DNA of 64,000 nucleotides from Petrolisthes cinctipes (taxonomy: Eukaryota; Arthropoda; Malacostraca; Decapoda; Porcellanidae), in contig JAWQEG010000084.1 of assembly GCA_033782935.1 (NCBI GenBank), positions 372,001 through 436,000 on the forward strand, written 5' to 3'. The notes under the pieces are model-generated. The model was given only the letters and a program-made list of their open reading frames with translations. It made no database searches and was not told where the DNA came from. The translations under genes and the position numbers were made by a program. The first letter of the stretch is position 1, and each line of letters begins with the position of its first letter. Below, one piece after another: positions 13,102 to 24,200 of this stretch.

Positions 13102-14093
13102 GTGTTAGAGTATTTTCAAAATACATGCTCAAAACATACTGAAAATCGATCTTTTAGGTGCACAAAAGTCGATATGTGCATGCATCTTCAGTACCCGTTT
13201 ATATCTCAAATTCAGGCTCAAAACACCCGAAAATTCAATATTTTGGGGTCCCAGAAGCAATCTGTACATGTCTACTCAGTGTTAGAGTAATTTCAAAATA
13301 CAGGCCCAAAACATGCAGAAAATCGATATTTTAGATGCCCAAAGTCAATATGTGCATGTATCTTCTGTACCCGTTTATATCTCAAATTCAGGCTCAAAAC
13401 ACCCGTAAATTCAATATTTTGGGGTCCCAGAAGCAATCTGTACATGCCTACACAGTGCTAGAATATTTTCAAAATATAGGCTAAAATCATGCTAAAAATC
13501 GACATTTTAGGTGCCAAAAAATCGATATCTCAAATTCAGTCCCAAAACACCCGAAAATTCGATATTTAGAGGTCCCAGAAGGCATCTGTATATGCCTACT
13601 CCGTGTTAGAGTATTTTCAAAATACAGGCCAAAAACATACTGAAAATCGATCTTTTAGGTGCCCAAAAGTCGATATGTGCATGCATCTTCAGTACCCGTT
13701 TATATCTCAAATTCTGGCCCTAAACAACCGAAAATTCGATATTTTGGGGTCCCAGAAGCAATCTGTACATGCCTACTCCGTGTTAGAGTATTTTCAAAAT
13801 TCAGGCCCAAAACATGCTGAAAATCGATATTTTTGGTGCCCAAAGTCAATATGTGCATGTATCTTCTGTACCCGTTTATATCTCAATTTCAGGCTCAAAA
13901 CACCCGAAAATTCAATATTTTCGGGTCCCAGAAGAAATCTGTACAGTGCTAGAATATTTTCAAAATATAGGCTAAAAACATGCTAAAAATCGATCTTTTA
14001 GGTGAAAAAAAGTCGATATATCAAATTCAGTCCAAAAACACCCGAAAATTCGATATTTAGGGGTCCCAGAAGAGATCTGTACATGCCTACTCC
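13102..14093 (+). repeat. Super-repeat of about 2 kb, partial copy 3
   Basis: Order: A1 13102, B1 13279, C2 13455, A2 13603, B2 13780 (166 bp, 10-bp linker deletion), C1 13946. It repeats the first half of the two preceding super-repeats, including the CATGTCTACTCA and GTAATTTC markers and AATATTTTCGGGTCCCAG in B2. The match fades where an A-C dimer starts at 14094. C1 has GGTGAAAAAAAG and AGAAGAGATC as private changes. Confidence 0.85.
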
Positions 14094-15243
14094 GTGTTAG
14101 AGTATTTTCAAAATACATGCTCAAAACATACTGAAAATCGATCTTTTAGGTGCACAAAAGTCGATATGTGCATGCATCTTCAGTACCCGTTTATATCTCA
14201 AATTCAGGCTCAAAACACCCGTAAATTCAATATTTTGGGGTCCCAGAAGCAATCTGTACATGCCTACACAGTGCTAGAATATTTTCAAAATATAGGCTAA
14301 AAACATGCTAAAAATCGACATTTTAGGTGCCAAAAATCGATATCTCAAATTCAGTCCCAAAACACCCGAAAATTCGATATTTAGAGGTCCCAGATGGCAT
14401 CTGTATATGCCTACTCCGTGTTAGAGTATTTTCAAAATACAGGCCAAAAACATACTGAAAATCGATCTTTTAGGTGCCCAAAAGTCGATATGTGCATGCA
14501 TCTTCAGTACCCGTTTATATCTCAAATTCTGGCCCTAAACACCCGAAAATTCGATATTTTGGGGTCCCAGAAGCAATCTGTACATGCCTACTCCGTGTTA
14601 GAGTATTTTCAAAATTCAGGCCCAAAACATGCTGAAAATCGATATTTTTGGTGCCCAAAGTCAATATGTGCATGTATCTTCTGTACCCGTTTATATCTCA
14701 AATTCAGGCTCAAAACACCCGAAAATTCAATATTTTGGGGTCCCAGAAGCAATCTGTACATGCCTACTCAGTGCTAGAATATTTTCAAAATGTAGGCTAA
14801 AAACATGCTAAAAATCGATCTTTTAGGTGCCAAAAAGTCGATATCTCAAATTCAGGCCCAAAACACCCGAAAATTCGATATTTAGGGGTCCCAGAAGCGA
14901 TCTGTACATGCCTACTCCGTGTTAGAGTATTTTCAAAATACATGCTCAAAACATACTGAAAATCGATCTTTTAGGTGCACAAAAGTCGATATGTGCATGC
15001 ATCTTCAGTACCCGTTTATATCTCAAATTCAGGCTCAAAACACCCGAAAATTCAATATTTTGGGGTCCCAGAAGCAATCTGTACATGCCTACACAGTGCT
15101 AGAATATTTTCAAAATATAGGCTAAAAACATGCTAAAAATCGACATTTTAGGTGCCAAAAAATCGATATCTCAAATTCAGTCCCAAAACACCCGAAAATT
15201 CGATATTTAGAGGTCCCAGAAGGTATCTGTACATGCCTACTCC

Positions 15244-15420
15244 GTGTTAGAGTATTTTCAAAATACAGGCCAAAAACATACTGAAAATCGATCTTTTAGG
15301 TGCCCAAAAGTCGATATGTGCATGCATCTTCTGTACCCGTTTATATCTCAAATTCTGGCCCTAAACACCCGAAAATTCGATATTTTGGGGTCCCAGAAGC
15401 GATCTGTACATGCCTACTCC
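15244..15420 (+). repeat. Satellite monomer class A, variant A2 (177 bp)
   Basis: A2 is recognised by AATACAGGCCAAAAACATAC after the start palindrome, then GGTGCCCAAAAG, CATCTTCTG, ATTCTGGCCCTAAAC, TTCGATATTTTGGGG and AGAAGCGATCTG. It carries the 29-bp segment at 15318-15346, bounded by two ATAT copies, that class C lacks. Its length of 177 bp is a multiple of three and one frame has no stop, so it produces spurious reading frames. It usually follows C2 and precedes B2. Confidence 0.92.
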
Positions 15421-15596
15421 GTGTTAGAGTATTTTCAAAATTCAGGCCCAAAACATGCTGAAAATCGATATTTTTGGTGCCCAAAGTCAATATGTGCATG
15501 TATCTTCTGTACCCGTGTATATCTCAAATTCAGGCTCAAAACACCCGAAAATTCAATATTTTGGGGTCCCAGAAGCAATCTGTACATGCCTACTCA
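15421..15596 (+). repeat. Satellite monomer class B, variant B2 (176 bp)
   Basis: B2 is recognised by TTTTCAAAATTCAGGCCC near the start, where the right arm of the palindrome found in other classes has one mismatch. It then has CATGCTGAAAATCGATATTT, TTGGTGCCCAAAGTCAATA and GCATGTATCTTCTG. The second half (ATTCAGGCTCAAAAC, TTCAATATTTTGGGG, AGAAGCAATCTG) matches A1 and B1. It normally sits between A2 and C1, with the linker TACTCA before C1. Confidence 0.9.
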
Positions 15597-15744
15597 GTGC
15601 TAGAATATTTTCAAAATATAGGCTAAAAACATGCTAAAAATCGATCTTTTAGGTGCCAAAAAGTCGATATCTCAAATTCAGTCCCAAAACACCCGAAAAT
15701 TCGGTATTTAGGGGTCCCAGAAGCGATCTGTACATGCCTACTCC
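15597..15744 (+). repeat. Satellite monomer class C, variant C1 (148 bp)
   Basis: C1 starts GTGCTAGAATATTTTCAAAA, then TATAGGCTAAAAACATGC, TCGATCTTTTAGGTGCC, AAAAAGTCGATATCTCAAAT, TTCAGTCCCAAAAC and GATATTTAGGGGTCCCAG. It is 29 bp shorter than A because GTCGATAT joins directly to CTCAAATTC; the single ATAT at 15667-15670 replaces the two ATAT copies and intervening sequence of A and B. C1 is normally followed by A1. The TTCGGTATTT here is a private change from TTCGATATTT. Confidence 0.92.
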
Positions 15745-15921
15745 GTGTTAGAGTATTTTCAAAATACATGCTCTAAACATACTGAAAACAGATCTTTTAG
15801 GTGCACAAAAGTCGATATGTGCATGCATCTTCAGTACCCGTTTATATCTCAAATTCAGGCTCAAAACACCCGAAAATTCAATATTTTGGGGTCCCAGAAG
15901 CAATCTGTACATGCCTACTCA
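15745..15921 (+). repeat. Satellite monomer class A, variant A1 (177 bp)
   Basis: A1 is recognised by AAAATACATGCTCAAAACAT, TAGGTGCACAAAAGTCG, GCATGCATCTTCAGTACCCG, ATTCAGGCTCAAAACACCCG, TTCAATATTTTGGGG and AGAAGCAATCTG. It shares class A's length and the palindrome TGCATGCA, but its second half matches class B rather than A2, as expected if segments are exchanged between monomers. It normally follows C1 and precedes B1, with the linker TACTCA. Confidence 0.92.
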
Positions 15922-16097
15922 GTGTTAGAGTATTTTCAAAATACAGGCCCAATACATGCTGAAAATCGATATTTTAGATGCCCAAAGTCAATATGTGCAT
16001 GTATCTTCTGTACCCGTTTATATCTCAAATTCAGGCTCAAAACACCCGAAAATTCAATATTTTGGGGTCCCAGAAGCAATCTGTACATGCCTACACA
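15922..16097 (+). repeat. Satellite monomer class B, variant B1 (176 bp)
   Basis: B1 is recognised by AAAATACAGGCCCAAAACAT, ATCGATATTTTAGATGCCCA, AAGTCAATATGTGCATGTAT and a second half of the ATTCAGGCTC, TTCAATATTTTGGGG, AGAAGCAATC type. It differs from B2 mainly in the intact palindrome (AATAC rather than AATTC) and in TTTAGATGCC rather than TTTGGTGCC. The usual linker to the following C2 is TACACA. This copy has CAATACATGC in place of CAAAACATGC. Confidence 0.9.
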
Positions 16098-16245
16098 GTG
16101 CTAGAATATTTTCAAAATATAGGCTAAAAACATGCTAAAAATCGACATTTTAGGTGCCAAAAAATCGATATCTCAAATTCAGTCCCAAAACACCCGAAAA
16201 TTCGATATTTAGAGGTCCCAGAAGGTATCTGTACATGCCTAGTCC
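16098..16245 (+). repeat. Satellite monomer class C, variant C2 (148 bp)
   Basis: C2 differs from C1 in having TCGACATTTTAGGTGCC, AAAAAATCGATATCTC, GATATTTAGAGGTCCCAG and AAGGTATCTG. It has the same 29-bp absence as C1. It is normally followed by A2. Intermediates exist, for example 2655-2802 with a C2 front and a C1 tail, and 31437-31584 with a C1 front and a C2 tail, showing exchange within class C. Confidence 0.9.
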
Positions 16246-18241
16246 GTGTTAGAGTATTTTCAAAATACAGGCCAAAAACATACTGAAAATCGATCTTTTA
16301 GGTGCCCAAAAGTCGATATGTGCATGCATCTTCTGTACCCGTTTATATCTCAAATTCTGGCCCTAAACACCCGAAAATTCGATATTTTGGGGTCCCAGAA
16401 GCGATCTGTACATGCCTACTCCGTGTTAGAGTATTTTCAAAATTCAGGCCAAAAACATGCTGAAAATCGATATTTTTGGTGCCCAAAGTCAATATGTGCA
16501 TGTATCTTCTGTACCCGTGTATATCTCAAATTCAGGCTCAAAACACCCGAAAATTCAATATTTTGGGGTCCCAGAAGCAATCTGTACATGCCTACACAGT
16601 GCTTGAATATTTTTTAAATATAGGCTAAAAACATGCTAAAAATCGATCTTTTAGGTGCCAAAAAGTCGATATCTCAAATTCAGTCCCAAAACACCCGAAA
16701 ATTCGATATTTAGGGGTCCCAGAAGCGATCTTTACTCCGTGTTAGAGTATTTTCAAAATACATGCTCAAAACATACTGAAAATCGATCTTTTAGGTGCAC
16801 AAAAGTCGATATGTGCATGCATCTTCAGTACCCGTTTATATCTCAAATTCAGGCTCAAAACACCCGAAAATTCAATATTTTGGGGTCCCAGAAGCAATCT
16901 GTACATGCCTACTCAGTGTTAGAGTATTTTCTAAATACAGGCCCAAAACATGCTGAAAATCGATATTTTAGATGCCCAAAGTCAATATGTGCATGTATCT
17001 TCTGTACCTGTTTATATCTCAAATTCAGGCTCAAAACACCCGAAAATTCAATATTTTGGGGTCCTAGAAGCAATCTGTACATGCCTACACAGTGCTAGAT
17101 TATTTTCAAAATATAGGCTAAAAACATGTTAAAAATCGACATTTTAGGTGCCAAAAAATCGATATCTCAAATTCAGTCCAAAAACACCCGAAAATTCGAT
17201 ATTTAGAGGTCCCAGAAGGCATCTGTACATGCCTACTCCGTGTTAGAGTATTTTCAAAATACAGGCCAAAAACATATTGAAAATCGATCTTTTAGGTGCA
17301 CAAAAGTCGATATGTGCATGCATCTTCTGTACCCGTATATATCTCAAATTCTGGCCCTGAACACCCGAAAATTCGATATTTTGGGGTCCCAGAAGCAATC
17401 TGTACATGCCTACTTCGTGTTAGAGTATTTTCAAAATTCAGGCCCAAAACATGCTGAAAATCGATATTTTTGGTGCCCAAAGTCAATATGTGCATGTATC
17501 TTCTGTACCCGTTTATATCTCAAATTCAGGCTCAAAACACCCGAAAATTCAATATTTTGGGGTCCCAGAAGCAATCTGTACATGCCTACTCAGTGCTAGA
17601 ATATTTTCAAAATATAGGCTAAAAACATGCTAAAAATCGATCTTTTAGGTGCCAAAAAGTCGATATCTCAAATTCAGTCCCAAAACACCCGAAAATTCGA
17701 TATTTAGGGGTCCCAGAAGCGATCTGTACATGCCTACTCCGTGTTAGAGTATTTTCAAAATACATGCTCAAAACATACTGAAAATCGATCTTTTAGGTGC
17801 ACAAAAGTCGATATGTGCATGCATCTTCAGTACCCGTTTATATCTCAAATTCAGGCTCAAAACACCTGAAAATTCAATATTTTGGGGTCCCAGAAGCAAT
17901 CTGTACATGCCTACTCAGTGTTAGAGTATTTTCAATATACAGGCCCAAAACATGCTGAAAATCGATATTTTAGATGCCCAAAGTCAATATGTGCATGTAT
18001 CTTCTGTACCCGTTTATATCTCAAATTCAGGCTCAAAACACCCGAAAATTCAATATTTTGGGGTCCCAGAAGCAATCTGTACATGCCTACACAGTGCTTG
18101 AATATTTTCAAAATATAGGCTAAAAACATGCTAAAAATCGACATTTTAGGTGCCAAAAAATCGATATCTCAAATTCAGTCCCAAAACACCCGAAAATTCG
18201 ATATTTAGAGGTCCCAGAAGGTATCTGTACATGCCTACTCC

Positions 18242-20222
18242 GTGTTAGAGTATTTTCAAAATACAGGCCAAAAACATACTGAAAATCGATCTTTTAGGTG
18301 CCCAAAAGTCGATATGTGCATGCATCTTCTGTACCCGTTTATACCTCAAATTCTGGCCCTAAACACCCGAAAATTTGATATTTTGGGGTCCCAGAAGCGA
18401 TCTGTACATGCCTACTCCGTGTTAGAGTATTTTCAAAATTCAGGCCCAAAACATGCTGAAAATCGATATTTTTGGTTCCCAAAGTCAATATGTGCATGTA
18501 TCTTCTGTACCCGTTTATATCTCAAATTCAGGCTCAAAACACCCGAAAATTCAATATTTTGGGGTCCCAGAAGCAATCTGTACATGCCTACTCAGTGCTA
18601 GAATATTTTCAAAATATAGGCTAAAAATATGCTAAAAATCGATCTTTTAGGTGCCAAAAAGTCGATATCTCAAATTCAGTCCCAAAACACCCGAAAATTC
18701 GATATTTAGGGGTCCCAGAAGCGATCTGTACATGCCTATTCCGTGTTAGAGTATTTTCAAAATACATGCTCAAAACATTCTGAAAATCGATCTTTTAGGT
18801 GCCCAAAAGTCGATATGTGCATGCATCTTCAGTACCCGTTTATATCTCAAATTCAGGCTCAAAACACCCGAAAATTCAATATTTTGGGTTCCCAGAAGCA
18901 ATCTGTACATGCCTACTCAGTGTTAGAGTATTTTCAAAATACAGGCCCAAAACATGCTGAAAATCGATATTTTAGATGCCCAAAGTCAATATGTGCATGT
19001 ATCTTCTGTACCCGTTTATATATCAAATTCAGGCTCAAAACAACCGAAAATTCAATATTTTGGGGTCCCAGAAGCAATCTGTACATGCCTACTCAGTGCT
19101 AGAATATTTTCAAAATATAGGCTAAAAACATGCTAAAAATCGACATTTTAGGTGCCAAAAAATCGATATCTCAAATTCAGTCCCAAAACACCCGAAAATT
19201 CGATATTTAGAGGTCCCAGAAGGTATCTGTACATGCCTACTCCGTGTTAGAGTATTTTCAAAATACATGATCAAAACACACTGAAAATCGATTTTTTAGG
19301 TGCACAAAAGTCGATATGTGCATGCATCATCAGTACCCGTTTATATCTCAAATTCAGGCTCAAAACACCCGAAAATTCAATATTTTGGGGTCCCAGAAGC
19401 AATCTGTACATGCCTACTCAGTGTTAGAGTATTTTCAAAATACAGGCCCAAAACATGCTGAAAATCGATATTTTAGATGCCCAAAGTCAATATGTGCATG
19501 TATCTTCTGTACCCGTTTATATCTCAAATTCAGGCTCAAAACACCCGAAAATTCAATATTTTGGGGTCCCAGAAGCAATCTGTACATGCCTAAACAGTGC
19601 TAGAATATTTTCAAAATATAGGCTAAAAACATGCTAAAAATCGACATTTTAGGTGCCAAAAAATCGATATCTCAAATTCAGTCCCAAAACACCCGAAAAT
19701 TCGATATTTTGTGTTAGAGTAGTGTTAGAGTATTTTCAAAATACAGGCCAAAAACATACTGAAAATCGATCTTTTAGGTGCCCAAAAGTCGATATGTGCA
19801 TGCATCTTCTGTACCCGTTTATATCTCAAATTCTGGCCCTAAACACCCGAAAATTCGATATTTTGGGGTCCCAGAAGCGATCTGTACATGCCTACTCTGT
19901 GTTAGAGTATTTTCAAAATTCAGGCCCAAAAGATGCTGAAAATCGATATTTTAGGTGCCCAAAGTCAATATGTGCATGTATCTTCTGTACCCGTTTATAT
20001 CTCAAATTCAGGCTCAAAACACCCGAAAATTCAATATTTTGGGGTCCCAGAAGCAATCTGTACATGCCTACACAGTGCTAGAATATTTTCAAAATATAGG
20101 CTAAAAACATGCTAAAAATCGACATTTTAGGTGCCAAAAAATCGATATCTCAAATTCAGTCCCAAAACACCCGAAAATTCGATATTTAGAGGTCCCAGAA
20201 GGTATCTGTACATGCCTACTCC
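18242..20222 (+). repeat. 1981-bp super-repeat, copy 1
   Basis: Order: A2 18242, B2 18419 (private TTTGGTTCCC), C1 18595 (private AAAAATATGC), A1 18743 (preceded by CCTATTCCG), B1 18920, C2 19096, A1 19244, B1 19421, truncated C2 19597-19710, extra 11 bp 19711-19721, A2 19722, B2 19899, C2 20075. The period is set by 12 monomers minus the loss inside the truncated C2. The first half is closer to copy 3 than to copy 2, from the private bases listed. Confidence 0.88.
19597..19721 (+). repeat. Truncated C2 monomer with duplicated 11-bp start
   Basis: This C2 stops after TTCGATATTTT. About 35 bp of its normal tail (GAGGTCCCAG through the linker) are missing, and GTGTTAGAGTA then occurs twice in a row before a normal A2 at 19722. 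The same structure is at 21578-21702, 1981 bp downstream, so it arose once and was copied with the super-repeat. Confidence 0.88.
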
Positions 20223-22203
20223 GTGTTAGAGTATTTTCAAAATACAGGCCAAAAACATACTGAAAATCGATCTTTTAGGTGCCCAAAAGTCGATATGTGC
20301 ATGCATCTTCTGTACCCGTTTATACCTCAAATTCTGGCCCTAAACACCCGAAAATTTGATATTTTGGGGTCCCAGAAGCGATCTGTACATGCCTACTCCG
20401 TGTTAGAGTATTTTCAAAATTCAGGCCCAAAACATGCTGAAAATCGATATTTTTGGTGCCCAAAGTCAATATGTGCATGTATCTTCTGTACCCGTTTATA
20501 TCTCAAATTCAGGCTCAAAACACCCGAAAATTCAATATTTTGGGGTCCCAGAAGCAATCTGTACATGCCTACTCAGTGCTAGAATATTTTCAAAATATAG
20601 GCTAAAAACATGCTAAAAATCGATCTTTTAGGTGCCAAAAAGTCGATATCTCAAATTCAGTCCCAAAACACCCGAAAATTCGATATTTAGGGGTCCCAGA
20701 AGCGATCTGTACATGCCTACTCCGTGTTAGAGTATTTTCAAAATACATGCTCAAAACATACTGAAAATCGATCTTTTAGGTGCACAAAAGTCGATATGTG
20801 CATGCATCTTCAGTACCCGTTTATATCTCAAATTCTGGCCCTAAACACCCGAAAATTCGATATTTTGGGGTCCCAGAAGCGATCTGTACATGCCTACTCC
20901 GTGTTAGAGTATTTTCAAAATTCAGGCCCAAAACATGCTGAAAATCGATATTTTAGATGCCCAAAGTCAATATGTGCATGTATCTTCTGTACCCGTTTAT
21001 ATCTCAAATTCAGGCTCAAAACACCCGAAAATTCAATATTTTCGGGTCCCAGAAGCAATCTGTACATGCCTACTCAGTGTTAGAATATTTTCAAAATATA
21101 GGCTAAAAACATGCTAAAAATCGATCTTTTAGGTGCCAAAAAGTCGATATCTCAAATTCAGTCCCAAAACACCCGAAAATTCGATATTTAGGGGTCCCAG
21201 AAGCGATCTGTACATGCCTACTCCGTGTTAGAGTATTTTCAAAATACATGCTCAAAACATACTGAAAATCGATTTTTTAGGTGCACAAAAGTCGATATGT
21301 GCATGCATCATCAGTACCCGTTTATATCTCAAATTCAGGCTCAAAACACCCGAAAATTCAATATTTTGGGGTCCCAGAAGCAATCTGTACATGCCTACTC
21401 AGTGTTAGAGTATTTTCAAAATACAGGCCCAAAACATGCTGAAAATCGATATTTTAGATGCCCAAAGTCAATATGTGCATGTATCTTCTGTACCCGTTTA
21501 TATCTCAAATTCAGGCTCAAAACACCCGAAAATTCAATATTTTGGGGTCCCAGAAGCAATCTGTACATGCCTACACAGTGCTAGAATATTTTCAAAATAT
21601 AGGCTAAAAACATGCTAAAAATCGACATTTTAGGTGCCAAAAAATCGATATCTCAAATTCAGTCCCAAAACACCCGAAAATTCGATATTTTGTGTTAGAG
21701 TAGTGTTAGAGTATTTTCAAAATACAGGCCAAAAACATACTGAAAATCGATCTTTTAGGTGCCCAAAAGTCGATATGTGCATGCATTTTCTGTACCCGTT
21801 TATATCTCAAATTCTGGCCCTAAACACCCGAAAATTCGATATTTTGGGGTCCCAGAAGCGATCTGTACATGCCTACTCTGTGTTAGAGTATTTTCAAAAT
21901 TCAGGCCCAAAAGATGCTGAAAATCGATATTTTAGGTGCCCAAAGTCAATATGTGCATGTATCTTCAGTACCCGTTTATATCTCAAATTCAGGCTCAAAA
22001 CACCCGAAAATTCAATATTTTGGGGTCCCAGAAGCAATCTGTACATGCCTACACAGTGCTAGAATATTTTCAAAATATAGGCTAAAAACATGCTAAAAAT
22101 CGACATTTTAGGTGCCAAAAAATCGATATCTCAAATTCAGTCCCAAAACACCCGAAAATTCGATATTTAGAGGTCCCAGAAAGTATCTGTACATGCCTAC
22201 TCC
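20223..22203 (+). repeat. 1981-bp super-repeat, copy 2
   Basis: Order: A2 20223, B2 20400, C1 20576, A1/A2 hybrid 20724, B2/B1 hybrid 20901, C1 21077, A1 21225, B1 21402, truncated C2 21578-21691 with its extra 11 bp, A2 21703, B2 21880, C2 22056. The second half matches copy 1 (19244-20222), including the truncated C2. The first half lacks the TTTGGTTCCC and AAAAATATGC markers shared by copies 1 and 3. Confidence 0.88.
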
Positions 22204-24200
22204 GTGTTAGAGTATTTTCAAAATACAGGCCAAAAACATACTGAAAATCGATCTTTTAGGTGCCCAAAAGTCGATATGTGCATGCATCTTCTGTACCCGT
22301 TTATACCTCAAATTCTGGCCCTAAACACCCGAAAATTTGATATTTTGGGGTCCCAGAAGCGATCTGTACATGCCTACTCCGTGTTAGAGTATTTTCAAAA
22401 TTCAGGCCCAAAACATGCTGAAAATCGATATTTTTGGTTCCCAAAGTCAATATGTGCATGTATCTTCTGTACCCGTTTATATCTCAAATTCAGGCTCAAA
22501 ACACCCGAAAATTCAATATTTTGGGGTCCCAGAAGCAATCTGTACATGCCTACTCAGTGCTAGAATATTTTCAAAATATAGGCTAAAAATATGCTAAAAA
22601 TCGATCTTTTAGGTGCCAAAAAGTCGATATCTCAAATTCAGTCCCAAAACACCCGAAAATTCGATATTTAGGGGTCCCAGAAGCGATCTGTACATGCCTA
22701 TTCCGTGTTAGAGTATTTTCAAAATACATGCTCAAAACATACTGAAAATCGATCTTTTAGGTGCCCAAAAGTCGATATGTGCATGCATCTTCAGTACCCG
22801 TTTATATCTCAAATTCAGGCTCAAAACACCCGAAAATTCAATATTTTGGGGTCCCAGAAGCAATCTGTACATGCCTACTCAGTGTTAGAGTATTTTCAAA
22901 ATACAGGCCCAAAACATGCTGAAAATCGATATTTTAGACGCCCAAAGTCAATATGTGCATGTATCTTCTGTACCCGTTTATATCTCAAATTCAGGCTCAA
23001 AACACCCGAAAATTCAATATTTTGGGGTCCCAGAAGCAATCTGTACATGCCTACACAGTGCTTGAATATTTTCAAAATATAGGCTAAAAACATGCTAAAA
23101 ATCGACATTTTAGGTGCCAAAAAATCGATATCTCAAATTCAGTCCCAAAACACCCGAAAATTCGATATTTAGAGGTCCCAGAAGGTATCTGTACATGCCT
23201 ACTCCGTGTTAGAGTATTTTCAAAATACAGGCCAAAAACATACTGAAAATCGATCTTTTAGGTGCCCAAAAGTCGATATGTGCATGCATCTTCTGTACCC
23301 GTTTATATCTCAAATTCTGGCCCTAAACACCCGAAAATTCGATATTTTGGGGTCCCAGAAGCGATCTGTACATGCCTACTCTGTGTTAGAGTATTTTCAA
23401 AATTCAGGCCCAAAACATGTTGAGAATCGATATTTTAGGTGCCCAAAGTCAATATGTGCATGTATCTTCTGTACCCGTTTATATCTCAAATTCAGGCTCA
23501 AAACACCCGAAAATTCAATATTTTGGGGTCCCAGAAGTAATCTGTACTCAGTGCTAGAATATTTTCAAAATATTGGCTAAAAATATGCTAAAAATCGATC
23601 TTTTAGGTGCCAAAAAGTCGATATCTCAAATTCAGTCCCAAAACACCCGAAAATTCGATATTTAGGGGTCCCAGAACCGATCTGTACATGCCTATTCCGT
23701 GTTAGAGTATTTTCAAAATACATGCTCAAAACATACTGAAAATCGATCTTTTAGGTGCACAAAAGTCGATATGTGCATGCATCTTCAGTACCCGTTTATA
23801 TCTCAAATTCAGGCTCAAAACACCCGAAAATTCAATATTTTGGGGTCCCAGAAGCAATCTGTACATGCCTACTCAGTGTTAGAGTATTTTCAAAAAAAAG
23901 GCCCAAAACATGCTGAAAATCGATATTATAGACGCCCAAAGTCAATATGTGCATGTATCTTCTGTACCCGTTTATATCTCAAATTCAGGCTCAAAACACC
24001 CGAAAATTCAATATTTTGGGGTCCCGGAAGTAATCTGTACATGCCTACACAGTGCTAGAATATTTTCAAAAATATAGGCTAAAAACATGCTAAAAATCGA
24101 CATTTTAGGTGCCAAAAAATCTATATCTCAAATTCAGTCCCAAAACACCCGAAAATTCGATATTTAGAGGTCCCAGAAGGTATCTGTACATGCCTACTCC
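22204..24200 (+). repeat. 1981-bp super-repeat family, diverging copy 3
   Basis: Order: A2 22204, B2 22381 (TTTGGTTCCC), C1 22557 (AAAAATATGC), A1 22705, B1 22882, C2 23058, A2 23206, B2 23383-23550 (8-bp linker deletion), C1 23551, A1 23699, B1 23876 (CAAAAAAAAGGCCC at the palindrome), C2 24052. The first trimers match copy 1 exactly 3962 bp upstream, twice 1981. From 23206 it follows a different arrangement and lacks the truncated C2. Confidence 0.85.

Larger units (their letters stand above)
15244..16245 (+). repeat. Reference 1002-bp hexameric HOR unit (A2-B2-C1-A1-B1-C2)
   Basis: This is the cleanest complete higher-order unit: A2 15244-15420, B2 15421-15596, C1 15597-15744, A1 15745-15921, B1 15922-16097, C2 16098-16245. 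The next A2 starts at 16246, exactly 1002 bp on. Each half is a 501-bp trimer (177+176+148). The coupling rule seen across most of the window is that C1 is followed by A1 and C2 by A2. The B-to-C linker agrees: TACTCA normally precedes C1 and TACACA precedes C2. Private substitutions in this copy (for example ACCCGTGTAT in B2 and TTCGGTATTT in C1) are ordinary drift. Confidence 0.93.
14094..18241 (+). repeat. Array segment: most regular 1002-bp hexamers
   Basis: Order: A1 14094, C2 14271 (147 bp), A2 14418, B2 14595, C1 14771, A1 14919, C2 15096, A2 15244, B2 15421, C1 15597, A1 15745, B1 15922, C2 16098, A2 16246, B2 16423, C1 16599-16738 (140 bp, 8-bp linker deletion), A1 16739, B1 16916, C2 17092, A2 17240, B2 17417, C1 17593, A1 17741, B1 17918, C2 18094. 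Hexamers begin at 15244, 16246, 17240 and 18242. No B-to-C linker here has the 10-bp deletion. Confidence 0.9.

Noticed and set aside
15310..15325. TGCATGCA palindrome in class A as a regulatory site
   Set aside because: It is only 8 bp, is lost in class B (TGCATGTA) and absent from class C, so it shows no conservation across the array.
15318..15346. The 29-bp segment of A and B as a mobile element insertion
   Set aside because: A 4-bp ATAT flank could be a target duplication, but 25 bp is too short for an element, has no terminal inverted repeats and occurs nowhere else. A simple indel is more likely.
15365..15385. CCCGAAAATTCGAT as a CENP-B box
   Set aside because: The known box read on the other strand needs CCCG, then seven bases including a T at the third, then CGAA. 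Here CCCG and CG are separated by six bases, the T is missing, and CGAT replaces CGAA. It is not a canonical box.
17930..18156. Minus-strand frames such as 17932-18156 as antisense genes
   Set aside because: They cover whole satellite monomers in reverse and recur wherever the same monomer order occurs (for example 22896-23120). They are shadows of the repeat.
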